A stretch of DNA of 64,000 nt from assembly GCA_029204225.1 (NCBI GenBank), contig CM055097.1, positions 32,925,804 to 32,989,803 of the forward strand. Reading direction: 5' to 3'. Source of the stretch: Diphasiastrum complanatum (lineage: Eukaryota > Streptophyta > Lycopodiopsida > Lycopodiales > Lycopodiaceae). Position numbers and translations under genes: made by a program. A model generated the notes under the pieces. That model saw only the letters and a program-made list of their open reading frames with translations. It did no database searches and had not been told where the DNA came from. Positions 1 through 10,314 of the stretch are shown piece after piece (the first letter of the stretch is position 1; each line of letters begins with the position of its first letter).

Positions 1-1529
1 CCCTAGGGCCACTCAGATGGCTGGGATATTCCCTTGACATCTTGACTTCTCCCAAGCTGGCATTTTTCGATGCCACCTAGACCACTTGACGCTTGATGTG
101 GCTTCCACCAATCAAGATGCGATATTTGGGGCCCTTTGCACTTATCCCCAATTCCCTGTGAAACCCCATCCTATGTAATTGCTGCAAAACATTGCCCTTC
201 TTAAAAAAATTATGTGTTGAGAACGTGTTTGTCAATGCAAAGTTGCCCATAAACTATTATGAATTTTGAAAGTGACCGCATCTCACTTTTTAGCTTTGCG
301 TTAAGCTTTTGTGATTATTTGATAAAAGCTTAGGTGTCAGTCTTAGGTTGAGTTTCATCACTATTAATTTGTTGAATATTCTAAAATGCAAATCTTTAGT
401 ATTTATGTATTTTTTTAAAGATTCGAATGACTTGTGTACAACAAAGCTTATCATGATTTGTCAATCAACAGAGCATGTTATGAACTTTGAAAATATCTTA
501 CCTATATTTTTCACCATATTATGAAAATCTAAAGTTCATAGAGAAGATTTTGCAAGAACATTGTGCTTGTAAAAAGGGTGTAAAAATTTGCGAAGAGATA
601 TTGTGGGGAGGGGGGGGCACCCTCTGAGGCCTTTTTTTTTAAATGGAAGAGTCTTCGGGCGAGAGCAGTAGCCCAAGGCGAAAGGCCCTTCCCATGGCGG
701 AACGGTCGAGGAGGTGACCTTCCTCGGCATGTAAACTATTTTTTCCCATGATTTTTTCGTACATGCACCTTTCACCATCAAGAATGTGCATCTAAAAAAT
801 GCAAGTGCACAGATTCCGCTCAGGGACATGCGTCTCTTTCTTTTGTAAAAAAAGAAAACCTAATTTTACGACTCATGAAGATGTGTAAGTGAAATTTCTA
901 AAAAATTCTCAGCCATAAAAAAGGGCCATTCTTTACTCTTGAGAAAGATGTTTTCAGTAACCTTTATACTCGATATAACAACTATAAAAATTATGATAAG
1001 TTTTTATTTAATTTAATTTTTTTTTGTACATAGCTCATGTGTGGGTGAAGTTTGAACTTGGGTAGTTAATCCCACACCTAAAACTTCTTAAAAATGTAAC
1101 ACAAAGGGTGGATTGAGGCTGTGCTATTTAGTGACCTTTATATGCAATAAGCGCAAGTCCCTTTGCCTGGCCCTGCCCACTTTTTGAGTGTTGGCAAGTG
1201 CTTTGATGGCCCCCTTTTCAAACTTGGCCAGCAAGTGCCAAATGAAGGGTCACAATATAAATGGCCAGTTTGAATCCTTGGCATCTAATTGGTCCATTTT
1301 TGTTAAGTTGCGCGTGGCAACTCAACATGTTGGACAATGTCTCCAAGCCCCAGCTTAAGTTGCCCTTACATGGCATGGGTCCCATGCCACCTCGTCTGCC
1401 ACATGGTGACGAATCAAGGTAATTTTGAAAAGGGAAAATACCCATTTTTTCTCCCTAGACCAATGGAATGACTCCAATTTAACTTGGGGACTTGTTAGCA
1501 ATGTAGTCTGAAATCACCCTTAGAGCACC
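1..1529. other. Upstream DNA without a recognised gene
   Basis: AT-rich sequence lying upstream of the ATPase gene on its strand. I see no reading frame with family features. A G-run near 610 and a T-run near 632 are simple-sequence noise. No TATA box or other promoter element could be tied to the gene start with confidence. Confidence 0.5.
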
Positions 1530-1696
1530 TTTCTATGCTCACCCCCTCGCCCATGCATAACGACATTTCACAAGAGCACAAGTTGATGAACGAGTGAGAG
1601 GGTTTGCATTCTTTTTCAAAAGTAAGGTCTTCGAGATCTTAGGTGAAAAGATGATGTAGGATGACCCGGCGCCGAGTAAAGGGGTGAGCATGGAAA
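1530..1696. repeat. Small foldback element (MITE-like)
   Basis: A 16-base arm at 1530-1545 (TTTCTATGCTCACCCC) is matched in reverse complement by 1681-1696 (GGGGTGAGCATGGAAA) with one mismatch, enclosing a 167-bp unit. There is no coding sequence inside. A clear target-site duplication is not visible, so the family is unknown. It lies just upstream of exon 1 and could be a miniature DNA transposon or a chance inverted repeat. Confidence 0.45.
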
Positions 1697-2021
1697 TAGC
1701 CTATTAGTGACCTTTACACCGGGTCTAATTATTCTCATCATCTTGCCTGCCTTGGGCTTAGAAATTAGTTTCATGGCACTGAAATAGCTTGCATGAAGTT
1801 CTTCTCATCATCTTGCCAGTAAGAATTAGTCTGAAGGTATAACAGGGGGATGTGTTCTCAAATATTTAGAATTCTTGATCTTCCTAGTGTATTTCCAATG
1901 TTTAGATGCTTCAATCACATCTCCCAACAATTTCACTTTATTCAGTGACATACTGTCATCTTCTTAGAGAAATCAAGGGTTTTTCAACTTCGAGGTAACA
2001 GTCTACCAGTTGGCTGTAGTC

Positions 2022-2121
2022 ATGAAGAGGACGAGACTTTTGCTGCAGTTTGTAACAGCTGCTTCACATCGTTGTTATCCCGCTATGGGCTTCACATCTT
2101 CAGAAAAGCTTTTAGCTGCAG
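2022..2121 (+). CDS. AAA+ ATPase exon 1 (N-terminus, presequence-like)
   Basis: Begins at an ATG and encodes MKRTRLLLQF followed by a Ser/Ala/His-rich stretch ending KLLAA. Basic and hydrophobic residues without acidic ones near the start are typical of mitochondrial or plastid targeting peptides. The chosen donor is GCAG/GTCAAG at 2121/2122, which leaves one base of a codon. Exon 2 begins with the two complementary bases, giving Gly at the junction. The frame stays open downstream to 2234, so a longer exon is possible, but then the phase of exon 2 would not fit. The link to the ATPase rests on phase, order and strand, not on homology I can prove. Confidence 0.45.
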
Positions 2122-3052
2122 GTCAAGACTCGGCTGTACTAAGGAAAGCATCAAATGCACATCCAAGTACGAGTACATCCCATTCGCATTCTGAAATGGT
2201 TGTTATTCGCTATTGGGTCTTAAAGTTGAAGTAGATTGGTATGAGCTTTTCATAAATGTGGACTTCTAAACGTGCATATCCTTTTTTACCGTTGAATTCG
2301 GTAGATTGATCAGTTCGTCGAGCATTTCAAGACTGGGGCTGTTGATTCCTTCACCTATGTTATATTTCTCTTGGAAGCTTCTCAAATTTTCAGTTTGCAA
2401 GATGCAATGTTGTCAAAGGTCATTTTTAGTTTGAAAATAGGGCAAGCTAAGCTTCACCTTGAAGCCAATCTGCTCATTAATCTTTTTAGACATAAATCAC
2501 TTTGACAATACAAAATTTCATTTGTAAGCCAAAAAGGATGAATCATTAATTATTGCTCCATCTACAACTTTTTAATACCTAAGCATGAAAGGTTAACATG
2601 TCATAAGTGAAGGATGTGTGTAGACAATCAACTGGAAAGCAAATGCCTATACACAGTGAAGCTATGTTACTTTTGCAACAAATCAGATACGATCTGAGAA
2701 GATAAAGGTAAATCTATTATCAGCTGTCACATATGCCTTGGAGATGTATCACTTAAACTGCTTACTTGAGATAGGTTCATGGTCATCCTCTGAATAGATA
2801 TAACAAAATTTGAAATGCCTAGAATTTAGGTGATTACACATATGTTGCTCCCCAAAATCTAGAGAGTGTGCCCAAAGAAGCGATCAATTAGAGCCAAGGA
2901 TGATATTAAAATGTGCTAGTTACCTACTACACACAAAAATTTGGTGCCACATTAGCATAGTCACAACTAGATTCAAATCGAAATTTGCATCAAGTTCGAA
3001 CTGCTTTTTGCTCCCAGCAAAAAAAAAACAAAAACAAACGGTTCGAACGTTC

Positions 3053-3087
3053 CCCGATTCAAACCTAGCTAGCTGGTTCGAATCGGG
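3053..3087. repeat. Near-perfect 35-bp palindrome with GGTTCGAA motif
   Basis: CCCGATTCAAACC at 3053-3065 is the reverse complement of GGTTCGAATCGGG at 3075-3087 with one mismatch, centred on CTAGCTAG. TTCGAA-type motifs recur on its left from about 2970. The architecture, arrays of short palindromic motifs, resembles the subterminal regions of other insertions in this window (25.2, 37.6, 50.3, 52.9 and 54.7 kb), with a different motif. Element ends are not clear here. Confidence 0.4.
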
Positions 3088-3403
3088 ACGAATCGCTTGC
3101 AACATTGAAAGTGAGCCATAGATGTAGGGCAACACATTTCGCTGCATCCACATTTTGGACAGCAAAATGCTATTTCGAACACAGATTATTTTATTTAATT
3201 GTTTTAGGAGAAAACATTGATTGTTGGAAACTTTTTTGGTAGTATCGCTAAGGATCATAATCATGTTGGATGACTAGCACAGGATCCTATCTACAATAGT
3301 CAAAACCATTATATGTATAGTTTAGCTAATTTAGTCGACAGTTCCTTTAAAATTTTTTAAGGAAAAACAAATTTTTTTCTAGGAAAAGTAAAAGAAATTC
3401 CAA

Positions 3404-3428
3404 TTTTTTTTTTTTTTTTTTTTTTTTT
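3404..3428. repeat. Poly(T) run
   Basis: An uninterrupted T-run followed by GGGTTTCGGAACGG. The reverse complement would be a poly(A) tail, so it could mark a retrotransposed fragment on the minus strand, but no body of such an element is recognisable next to it. Confidence 0.5.
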
Positions 3429-3839
3429 GGGTTTCGGAACGGGCATTGCAACTATTTCTGAAACATACAAAAAATTATGTGCTTTTAGAATAGATTTGCC
3501 ATAAGAGTTTTTAGTGGTACCACTTTCACATTGCACAACATTTAATGTTGTTTTCAGAACTTAGCCAAATAAGTTTCAAATTTGGCTATGATTTAAATAA
3601 AGATTCCAATCTTGCATAGAATTGAAAAGGTTCAAAACCCTTTGAATCTAGATTTATTGTAATTATTTACACGAGAGATGAGAGGTACATAAAAGAGAAC
3701 TTTGTTATTGGTAGAAGAATGGTATTGCCAGTATTTGATAAAGCATTAACTCTCTATTTGCAATAGGCAATGAGTTATTCAAGGTAGGTATCTATAATGG
3801 CCTAATTTCTTACAATCATTTCACTTCAATCGTTGTGTC

Positions 3840-5110
3840 ACTTAAAAAAAGATAACATGGTAGCATATGCTCTATCATGAAGATCCTTGCTAAATGCCGT
3901 GCCTGTTGCTTTCCATGAAAAGCTCACTATGTAGAAGCATTGTATACACGCAATGTAGAGTTTTGGCAATTATGTAGGCTTCTATGGGGTATGGCAAAGT
4001 ATCGAAGGACTTGTCCCTTTAGGATGCATATCTATGTAAGGATGGTGAACTTCGTGCTACCAAGAAATTAAGAGACAATGTATTGCAAGAAAGCCATAAC
4101 CCTCCATATGTGGGGCATAGTGGTGTTGTTGCTACTTTTGAATCTTTGAATAAATTTTCTTTTGGCCATCCGTGATGAAAGAAAAATAAGCGTATGTAGA
4201 AGCTTGTGTAACTTGCTAGCACATTGAGTACGGAAAAGACACTTGGATTGTTTGAAGCCTTGCATATTCTCAAGGAACAACGACTAAATATACTATAGAT
4301 TATGTGATAGGTTTACCTAGGACAAGGTTTGGATATGAAATGTGTTGGACCATGATGGACAAGCTCAACAAATAGGCTCATTTTGTTTCCATGTACGAAG
4401 AAACCGAAATCTAGAGAAGCAACACACTTGTATATAGCTGCATTTTTGTGCACCAAGGCCTTTCCAAGTTCTTAATTCTGAATAGAGGTTCTTGTTTTGC
4501 TAGCAACTTTTAAAGAGCTTTGTTTGGAGCTTTGGGACCATTTTAAGATTTTCATCCGCTTACTATTCTTAGACAGATGTTCAAAGTGAAGTGGCCAATA
4601 GAATAGTGCTAGATCTCCTATAATGTTCATTGTTAGAGATGTCAATGTGAAAGTGTCCACTTTTGGCATATTTTTCTTATAACAATAATGGTAATTTCTC
4701 AATGATTAAGGTACCATTTGAGATTTTGGATGGTAGGCATACAATTTCTTAGATGTTTCAAACCAAGGAGTAAACTTTGCTATTGATGAACTCGTTGAGG
4801 ATTACAAGTGCTTATGAGAACGTGAGGGTTGCTATTGCTAAGGCCCAAGGAAGGTAGCAAATTGGACGGTGGCAAGATTTCAAGATGGAGATCAAATTTT
4901 ACTTAGATTTGAGGACACAGAGAACACAAAGGAAAAGTGTATTTGTATCTTAAGCTAGCCCTTATGTATTATCTCCCCTTTAAGGTGGCCAATGAGATAA
5001 TGAGATAACCTATGAGTTGGACTTACCTTCAAATTGTAAAGTGCACAATCAGTTCTATCTGAATCCCATGAAAAATCTATGGGGACCATTTCTCAAGGGA
5101 CTATTGATGA
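3840..5110 (+). pseudogene. Ty3/gypsy RNase H end and integrase, degraded
   Basis: Reading several frames together, KDNMVAYALS near 3850 matches the end of a gypsy RNase H domain (usual form: VADALS). PPYVGHSGVVATFESLNK at about 4097-4150 matches the HHCC zinc-binding region of integrase. VDKLNK..HF near 4350 and Y..TDVQSE-like text near 4560 match the catalytic core. The end (YELDLPSNCKVHNQFYLNPMK, about 5010-5075) matches the conserved integrase C-terminus. Many stops and frameshifts show a dead copy. It lies in intron 1 and has no LTR that I can pair with it. Confidence 0.7.
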
Positions 5111-5337
5111 ATATTTGGTAGAAGTTGTGGACAAGGAAAAAATACCTTTGGTTGAGTGTATTTTGTTACACAAACAATGCAAAGGAAGGAAGAGGCAAGT
5201 GTCCATGTAATACCCCCTAAAGTTAAATAATTACCCATCCACATTTGCAAGATATCTTCCAAGACTTCCCAGAAATTTTGATCATGTACCAAGTACATGT
5301 CTGATTAAGGACAACACTTTATGCCTCCGAGGAGATG

Positions 5338-5960
5338 CTACCCATGCAAATTTTCCATTACTTCTGCCGAGGAAACCATCGACGATGGGACTACATCAGT
5401 CTCTCCAAAAATAGAGACTATTTTACCAAACTTATCTTTAAATACCAATGAATGGTTTTTAAAATCTATTTCTAAGGAATTTGATTTACTATAAAACCAT
5501 TCATAGCCTAAGATGACATCAGTGCGATCGAGATTCATGATGTGAAAGTCGAGTCGCTCGGCATAGTCCGCATCTGAAGCTCCAAATCAGGGACCTTGAC
5601 ATCCCAGATTTCTGTGTACAACCCCGAGGCTAGATGGACCACATAATGGTGATCACTGGCCATGGGGGCACCCGAAGCTTCTGCACAAGCCGAGAATTCA
5701 AAAAATTGTGAGTGCTTCCTGAATCATATAGTACATTTACATCTTTCCCTAATATCTTGCCTCTAACTCGAAACAACTGATTAGGCTTGAAAGATAATGT
5801 ACTGAAATCGCATGCACAACCACAATTTCCTAATATATTGACTTGCAATTTACCTGCGGGTCGCCGTTTAGCATGGTGCCCGGGTTTATTCCACAAAAAG
5901 TAGAGATTCTCTTTAGTTGGCGCGATCCTCGCCTTGTCTTTTACAACTAATTGTTTTTCT
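5338..5960 (-). pseudogene. Ty3/gypsy aspartic protease fragment
   Basis: The minus strand encodes VLYDSGSTHNFL at about 5690-5725, the catalytic D-S/T-G loop of a retropepsin, and downstream TDVILGYEWFYS near 5490-5525, the hydrophobic-Gly motif that follows it. A degraded zinc-knuckle-like stretch (KPGHHAKRR) precedes it. The frame is broken between the two parts and RT is missing. It is in the opposite orientation to the integrase fragment just to the left, so the two are separate insertions or the result of an inversion. Confidence 0.75.
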
Positions 5961-6741
5961 TTTTCTGCTGTTGGTACACAACAGCTTCCAGTTCTTCAAA
6001 AAAACCCCTGCCAGAAATTAGCTACAAGAAAGGTCTAGAGCAGCTGCCAGAAAAGGTATGAACAACTAGCAAAAAAGTAGCTGGTAGTCAGAAAACACTT
6101 TAAGAAGCCCTTGAACTATTAGATACGATACCCTTTCTAATGATCAACAAGATAGTTGAACCCCATTGATACATGCTGCTAAGTCTTTAAACTTATCACG
6201 ATGGTGGTGTTAGGGTAAATCACAGCACCTTAAAAGTTGCTTGGAAGCTAATAGAAATGGAAGTCTGATGTGTGCTGGGTCGTAATAACAAGTGGCAACT
6301 AATGCTCTTCTCCTAAAACATGCTTCTTAGAATAGCACACTATGTGAAGAAAATCTCAAATTAAAGCGTTGGATTAACCTAACTAGACTCACTAGAAATA
6401 AACATAAAAATGAATGCTTAGAAATTGACAATTTGTTTCAAAGTTTAGTTGGATGGCTTAAATTTTGCTCTTTAAGTCAAATGTAGTGTTGAGCTGTTCA
6501 TATGTTTTCTTCCATCCAAGATGAAAAGTCAAAAAGAATAGCTTGATTTGTAATTGACAACTCCTAAGAATCCGATTCTCCTTTCATTTTAGGAAAAGTA
6601 AATGGCTGTGCTACTCACGGAACTGATAATCACTTCTTGATTTGTTGTATCACTATGGAACTATGCCTTTGATTGGAAATTATGAAATTTTTGTGCTGAT
6701 GCTTGAATATTACTTAATATCTATGGTGGATGAAATTTCAG

Positions 6742-6887
6742 GCCTGTTTTGGTGTAGCTTGAAAGGTTCCTCAATTGCTACTTCAAACATACCAAGGAGC
6801 TATTGGAATTTTGTTCTTTCTGCTGTTGCAAGTTGTGGACTATTTGGTGCCTTGATTTCACAGCCAGTATTCAATGAGAGCACGATT
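6742..6887 (+). CDS. AAA+ ATPase exon 2 (membrane segment)
   Basis: Bounded by acceptor AAATTTCAG/GC and donor GATT/GTAAGT. It starts with two bases that complete the Gly codon left by exon 1 and ends in phase 0. The peptide runs LFWCSLKGSSIATSNIPRS and then NFVLSAVASCGLFGALI, about 17 uncharged residues that could span a membrane, followed by SQPVFNESTI. Splice sites and open frame are good, but the assignment to the ATPase gene is inferred from phase and position. If correct, the protein has a presequence and one membrane anchor ahead of its soluble ATPase part. Confidence 0.5.
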
Positions 6888-7109
6888 GTAAGTTTTTCTC
6901 ATTAGGAGAGGGTTTGACTAGGAACATTACTTGCCATCTTCTTTTCAACTTCATCAACTAAAATGATGTGTATGTTGTCAAGATGCTTTGTAAATCACTA
7001 CCCATAATATGATTTATGTTGATAGCGTAAAGGTCTCGTGTCTTGTTTTTTTCTACAAATGAAGGAGAGACAACAATCTTGTTTTTCTAGTTCTCATCCA
7101 AAAACCCAC

Positions 7110-7111
<2 letters not shown>

Positions 7112-7143
<32 letters not shown>
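7112..7143. repeat. (CT)n microsatellite, left flank of a LINE tail
   Basis: A run of CT units directly followed by a short 5'-truncated LINE 3' end, which itself ends in a second CT run at 7254. The pair of CT runs suggests that the LINE entered a pre-existing CT tract. Confidence 0.9.
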
Positions 7144-7146
<3 letters not shown>

Positions 7147-7251
7147 CTCCTTTCTTAAAGACTTTTATATACACTCCCATGGTTTTCACATACTTGGCAT
7201 GTACTCCTTTTGGTCTTATATGCCTTTTGGCATGGAAAAGACATTAATAAA

Positions 7252-7253
<2 letters not shown>
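7144..7253 (+). mobile_element. 5'-truncated LINE 3' end (tail copy C)
   Basis: Matches the 3' ends of LINEs at 54.9 and 62.6 kb in reverse orientation: a ...GTACTCCTTTTG.TCTTATATGCC stretch, then the stem-loop ATGCC-TTTT-GGCAT (7220-7233), then GAAAAGACATTAATAAAGC and a CT tail. Only about 110 bp of element remain, which is typical of abortive target-primed reverse transcription. Confidence 0.75.

Positions 7254-7315
<62 letters not shown>
7254..7315. repeat. (CT)n tail of LINE copy C
   Basis: About 30 CT units attached directly to the LINE 3' end. Several other LINE tails here end in the same repeat, so it is probably made or extended during insertion rather than being unrelated target DNA. 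Confidence 0.9.
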
Positions 7316-7317
<2 letters not shown>

Positions 7318-7745
7318 CTCCTTTCCCCATGACAGTATAGATGAAACACAAGCTACTTTGCTTATCACCTCTCGTCACATTGACGCTTCTCTAGTCTTTC
7401 CTTCTAAGCCCCATAAAGGCAAATCCACACATTCTTCACTGCTCCCTCCTCTACACCCCCCGTGGTATGATGACGAATGTCGCTCTCTTCATCATCTTGT
7501 TACCCAAGCATGTACTCATGCTCCTCACCTTCTCCGTTCCTCCCGATGTGCATACCATCGTACACTCCGCCGTAAAAAGCGTGCCTATCATGACTCCGAA
7601 GGAAAACGTCTTCAGCTCTTCCTCGGGTGCTTTTTGGCGCGAGTTTATCCCTCGTGCTCCACCACCTCTCTTGTTTGACCTCCGCATATGGGCCGACTAT
7701 GCTACTACCCTCTACACCATACTCACTGACTCACCCATCTCTATC
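7316..7745 (+). pseudogene. LINE fragment, endonuclease-RT linker region
   Basis: Begins right after the CT tail. One frame encodes PPWYDDECRSLHHLV and RTLRRKKRAYHDSEGKRL, the basic linker with a W-D-C pattern usual between endonuclease and reverse transcriptase of plant LINEs. After a frame change it continues FDLRIWADYATTLYT, matching the segment just ahead of RT. Both ends are cut and no RT motifs follow; a copia fragment starts at about 7780. Confidence 0.6.
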
Positions 7746-7779
7746 TAGATTGAGAAATAAATAGTCCTTGTGCTACTCT

Positions 7780-8328
7780 CCATACCTCAATCCTTGAACC
7801 AAGATCTTTCATGTTGAACTCTGATGAGAGATCTTTTTTGATATCCTAAATCACACCATGATTCGATCCTGTGATAACAAGGTTATCCAGACACATCACT
7901 ACAATCACAATATGACCATCCCTAATCAAAATATAAAGTGTAGGCTCCGAACTACTCCTCTGAAAGCCGAGCTCCTCAAAGTATGTGTCAATCCTCGTGC
8001 ACCTTGCCCTGGATGCGTACTTAAGTCCATATAATGCCTTGTCCAACTTGCAAACCTTGTCTTCATGTCTTGCTACTATGTATCCCTTTGGCTGCTCCAT
8101 GTAGACTTCCTCCTCTAGAAATCCATTCAGGAGTGCACTTTTCACATCCATTTGTTGAATATCCCATCCAAACTAAGTTGCCAATGATGAAACTGTCCTC
8201 ATAGTAGTTGACTTAGCAACTGGTGCAAAAGTTTTTTCATAGTCAATTACTTCCCGTTGAGCATAACATTTCACCACGAATCTTACCTTATGTTTATCTA
8301 TAGAACCATTCGATTTGTACTTACTTCT
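7780..8328 (-). pseudogene. Ty1/copia reverse transcriptase fragment
   Basis: The minus strand encodes YEKTFAPVAKSTTMRT, then MDVKSALLNGFLEEEVYMEQ, KLDKALYGLK and VVMCLDNLVITG, where YVDD-box context is altered to MCLDN. These are RT motifs in the usual order. The upstream end is cut at 8328, exactly where the duplicated 1.8-kb segment begins, and the C-terminal half and RNase H are absent. Confidence 0.85.
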
Positions 8329-10170
8329 GGCTCGTTAGTGTTAGTCTCCTGCTAGTAGTACTTGCATCTTAGTGAAAATTTCCCTCACAAAGGGGGGCAT
8401 CTTAGTCCGTCTATTGGTGTTGCATGTGATGTTGGGGTTGGGATGACTAAATGTGGTTATTGAATTTAAGAAGCAATTGTTCACATTAGGTGCAAGTGGT
8501 TTCATAGCCTAGGAATTCTAGTTCAATTGGCCACTGTATGTCAATGCATGTTGCATGCATGTTATGGACCCAACCATTCCTGGTTTTTTGTATATTTATT
8601 TCTAGTTAAGAATCAATTTTCCTACTATGGGCATTTTCAATTTTTATTCAAATTTATATAGCCTGAAGGCAAATTGACTACACTTGGGAACACCATAGAA
8701 ATTGGATCTTGAAGTTTCACTTTGCTTTGAAGGTGAAAGGATCTGTTATAGCAAGAATATTCCTATCTGGAAGGTGGAATTAATCACTCCCTCCAATAAT
8801 TTAATGTTGTTGACCTCTTTACCTTGTCATTTGCCTTTTGAATCTTAATAGCTTTCTTCTAGAAGCTAAAGGAAAGGTAGTGCAAGTGTTTGAGGAGGGA
8901 TCATGTTCTCATGATCTGCTTGAAGAATGGAGACTTCTAACATTTTCTTTTCTCACAAGTTAGTAGATGGGTTTGGCATGACTTTATCCAAGATAAAACT
9001 CTCTGGACATATGACAACAATCAAGTGGTGGTATTCTATGTTGAAGGCAAATATAAAGTGCTAATCAAGGGACTTGTTGACCAAATAGACCTGCTAGTAG
9101 GTCCTATCAGTGGAGCAGATTTGGTATTGGGAATCCCATGGAGAAACAAAAAGAGCTTAGTGGTAGACTATTCAACAAGCGTCTTTTTATTATTTACAAT
9201 GGGAAAGTGGTGGTGATTAATGCAAATTGAAGTGGAGAGTCTGTTTCTTTAAAAAATCATATCCAAGTTGCTAAGGCCATCAATGGAAGAGTTGGTTTGT
9301 ACCTTATTCTTGTACAAGTAGATAGTTATGGAGGAAACAAGTTGGATAGGAACATGATGCAGTTTTTGAACTAATTTTTTGACCTGTGTCTTAAAGTACT
9401 ACCTAATGGCATGAACTGGTGGCTAGTTTTCATGTGTCACATGTTTGTGTTAAGAGGATTGGGGCTAGGATGGTGAGAGAGAAAAGGTATCTCATTCACC
9501 TTACGCAAAGTAGGTTGGTTTGAGACACTGTTGTGTGGGAACTGATATTTTGTTGTAGTGTTGTCTATACATTAGTTCAAAATCTAGTGAATGCATCAAA
9601 TCATTAATCAATAAATGCTATTCACCTTTATAGCGGATACATAAATTTTTCTCTTTCTTCATGATTATCCATAAAACCTTGGTATTATATTTTGTCATTT
9701 AGGACTTTGTTGAAGTCCTTCCCACTTTGCTTAGTAAGCAAGACCTATACCCAGTTGCCTAGTAAACAAGAAAAATAATGATCGTGAGATATGCAATTGC
9801 ATATTTGTTCTTGTATTTTAAAGTGGTTCATATCCACTTGCCTAGACATTATACCCACTTGCGTAGTAAACAAGACACATAATGATCGTGACATGTGCAA
9901 TCATTCATTTGTTTTTGTATGCTAGCATAGGTCATATCTTACAACTTATTTCTATTTTTTTAAAGTTAGGTGAATGATTCAGGAAAGTACTGACTATGAG
10001 AATGTAAACGTACCATTTTAAGCTGGAGAGTGGATCACCTACTTCAGAAGGTAATGTAGATGTTGAGAAGGTGGTACATCAAGTTCATGAAGGAGTAAGT
10101 GAAAGGTTGAAAGCATAGAAGCTCCAAGGAAATTTTATACCTCAACTCAAAATTGGTGCAAGAGGGCAAC
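8329..10170 (+). repeat. 1.8-kb duplicated segment, copy 1
   Basis: Starts GGCTCGTTAGTG and ends AGAGGGCAAC. It is closely similar to 10315-12144, with scattered substitutions and a short deletion in copy 2 near 10535. Inside is a piece of a gypsy-like protease region (9025-9216: GLVDQIDLLVGPISGADLVL, then GIPW) with frames broken on both sides. No LTRs or inverted repeats bound the unit, so it reads as a segmental duplication inside intron 2 rather than two insertions of one element. Confidence 0.8.
9025..9216 (+). pseudogene. Gypsy-like protease fragment in copy 1
   Basis: A 63-codon open stretch with IKGLVDQIDLLVGPISGADL followed by VLGIPW, which matches the segment of retroviral-type proteases that precedes RT (usual form: D-V-I-L-G-x-x-W). 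The catalytic D-S/T-G triad is not visible upstream in frame, so this is only the C-terminal part of the domain. Confidence 0.5.
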
Positions 10171-10314
10171 TCATGAGGAGACACACATCTCATCCTCCTA
10201 GACAAAAGATTGTCTGTCTTGAATCTAGTACATTTTGTTCTTGTTGCATATGCTGCAAATATGAAAGTTGGTGTTCACGCACATGGCAAGTCCGAGTTTG
10301 TAACTCTCAAAATT

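Noticed and set aside
2122-2234. Longer exon 1 reading to the stop at 2234
   Set aside because: No donor further on fits the phase of exon 2, while GCAG/GTCAAG at 2121 does.
7155-7349. Open frames reading Ser-Leu or Arg-Glu repeats over CT/GA tracts (also at 54773-55040 and 62155-62649)
   Set aside because: They are translations of dinucleotide microsatellites, open in several frames by composition alone.
7451-7748. Two overlapping antisense and sense frames in the LINE linker
   Set aside because: Shadows of the LINE frame; only the + strand text matches LINE sequence.
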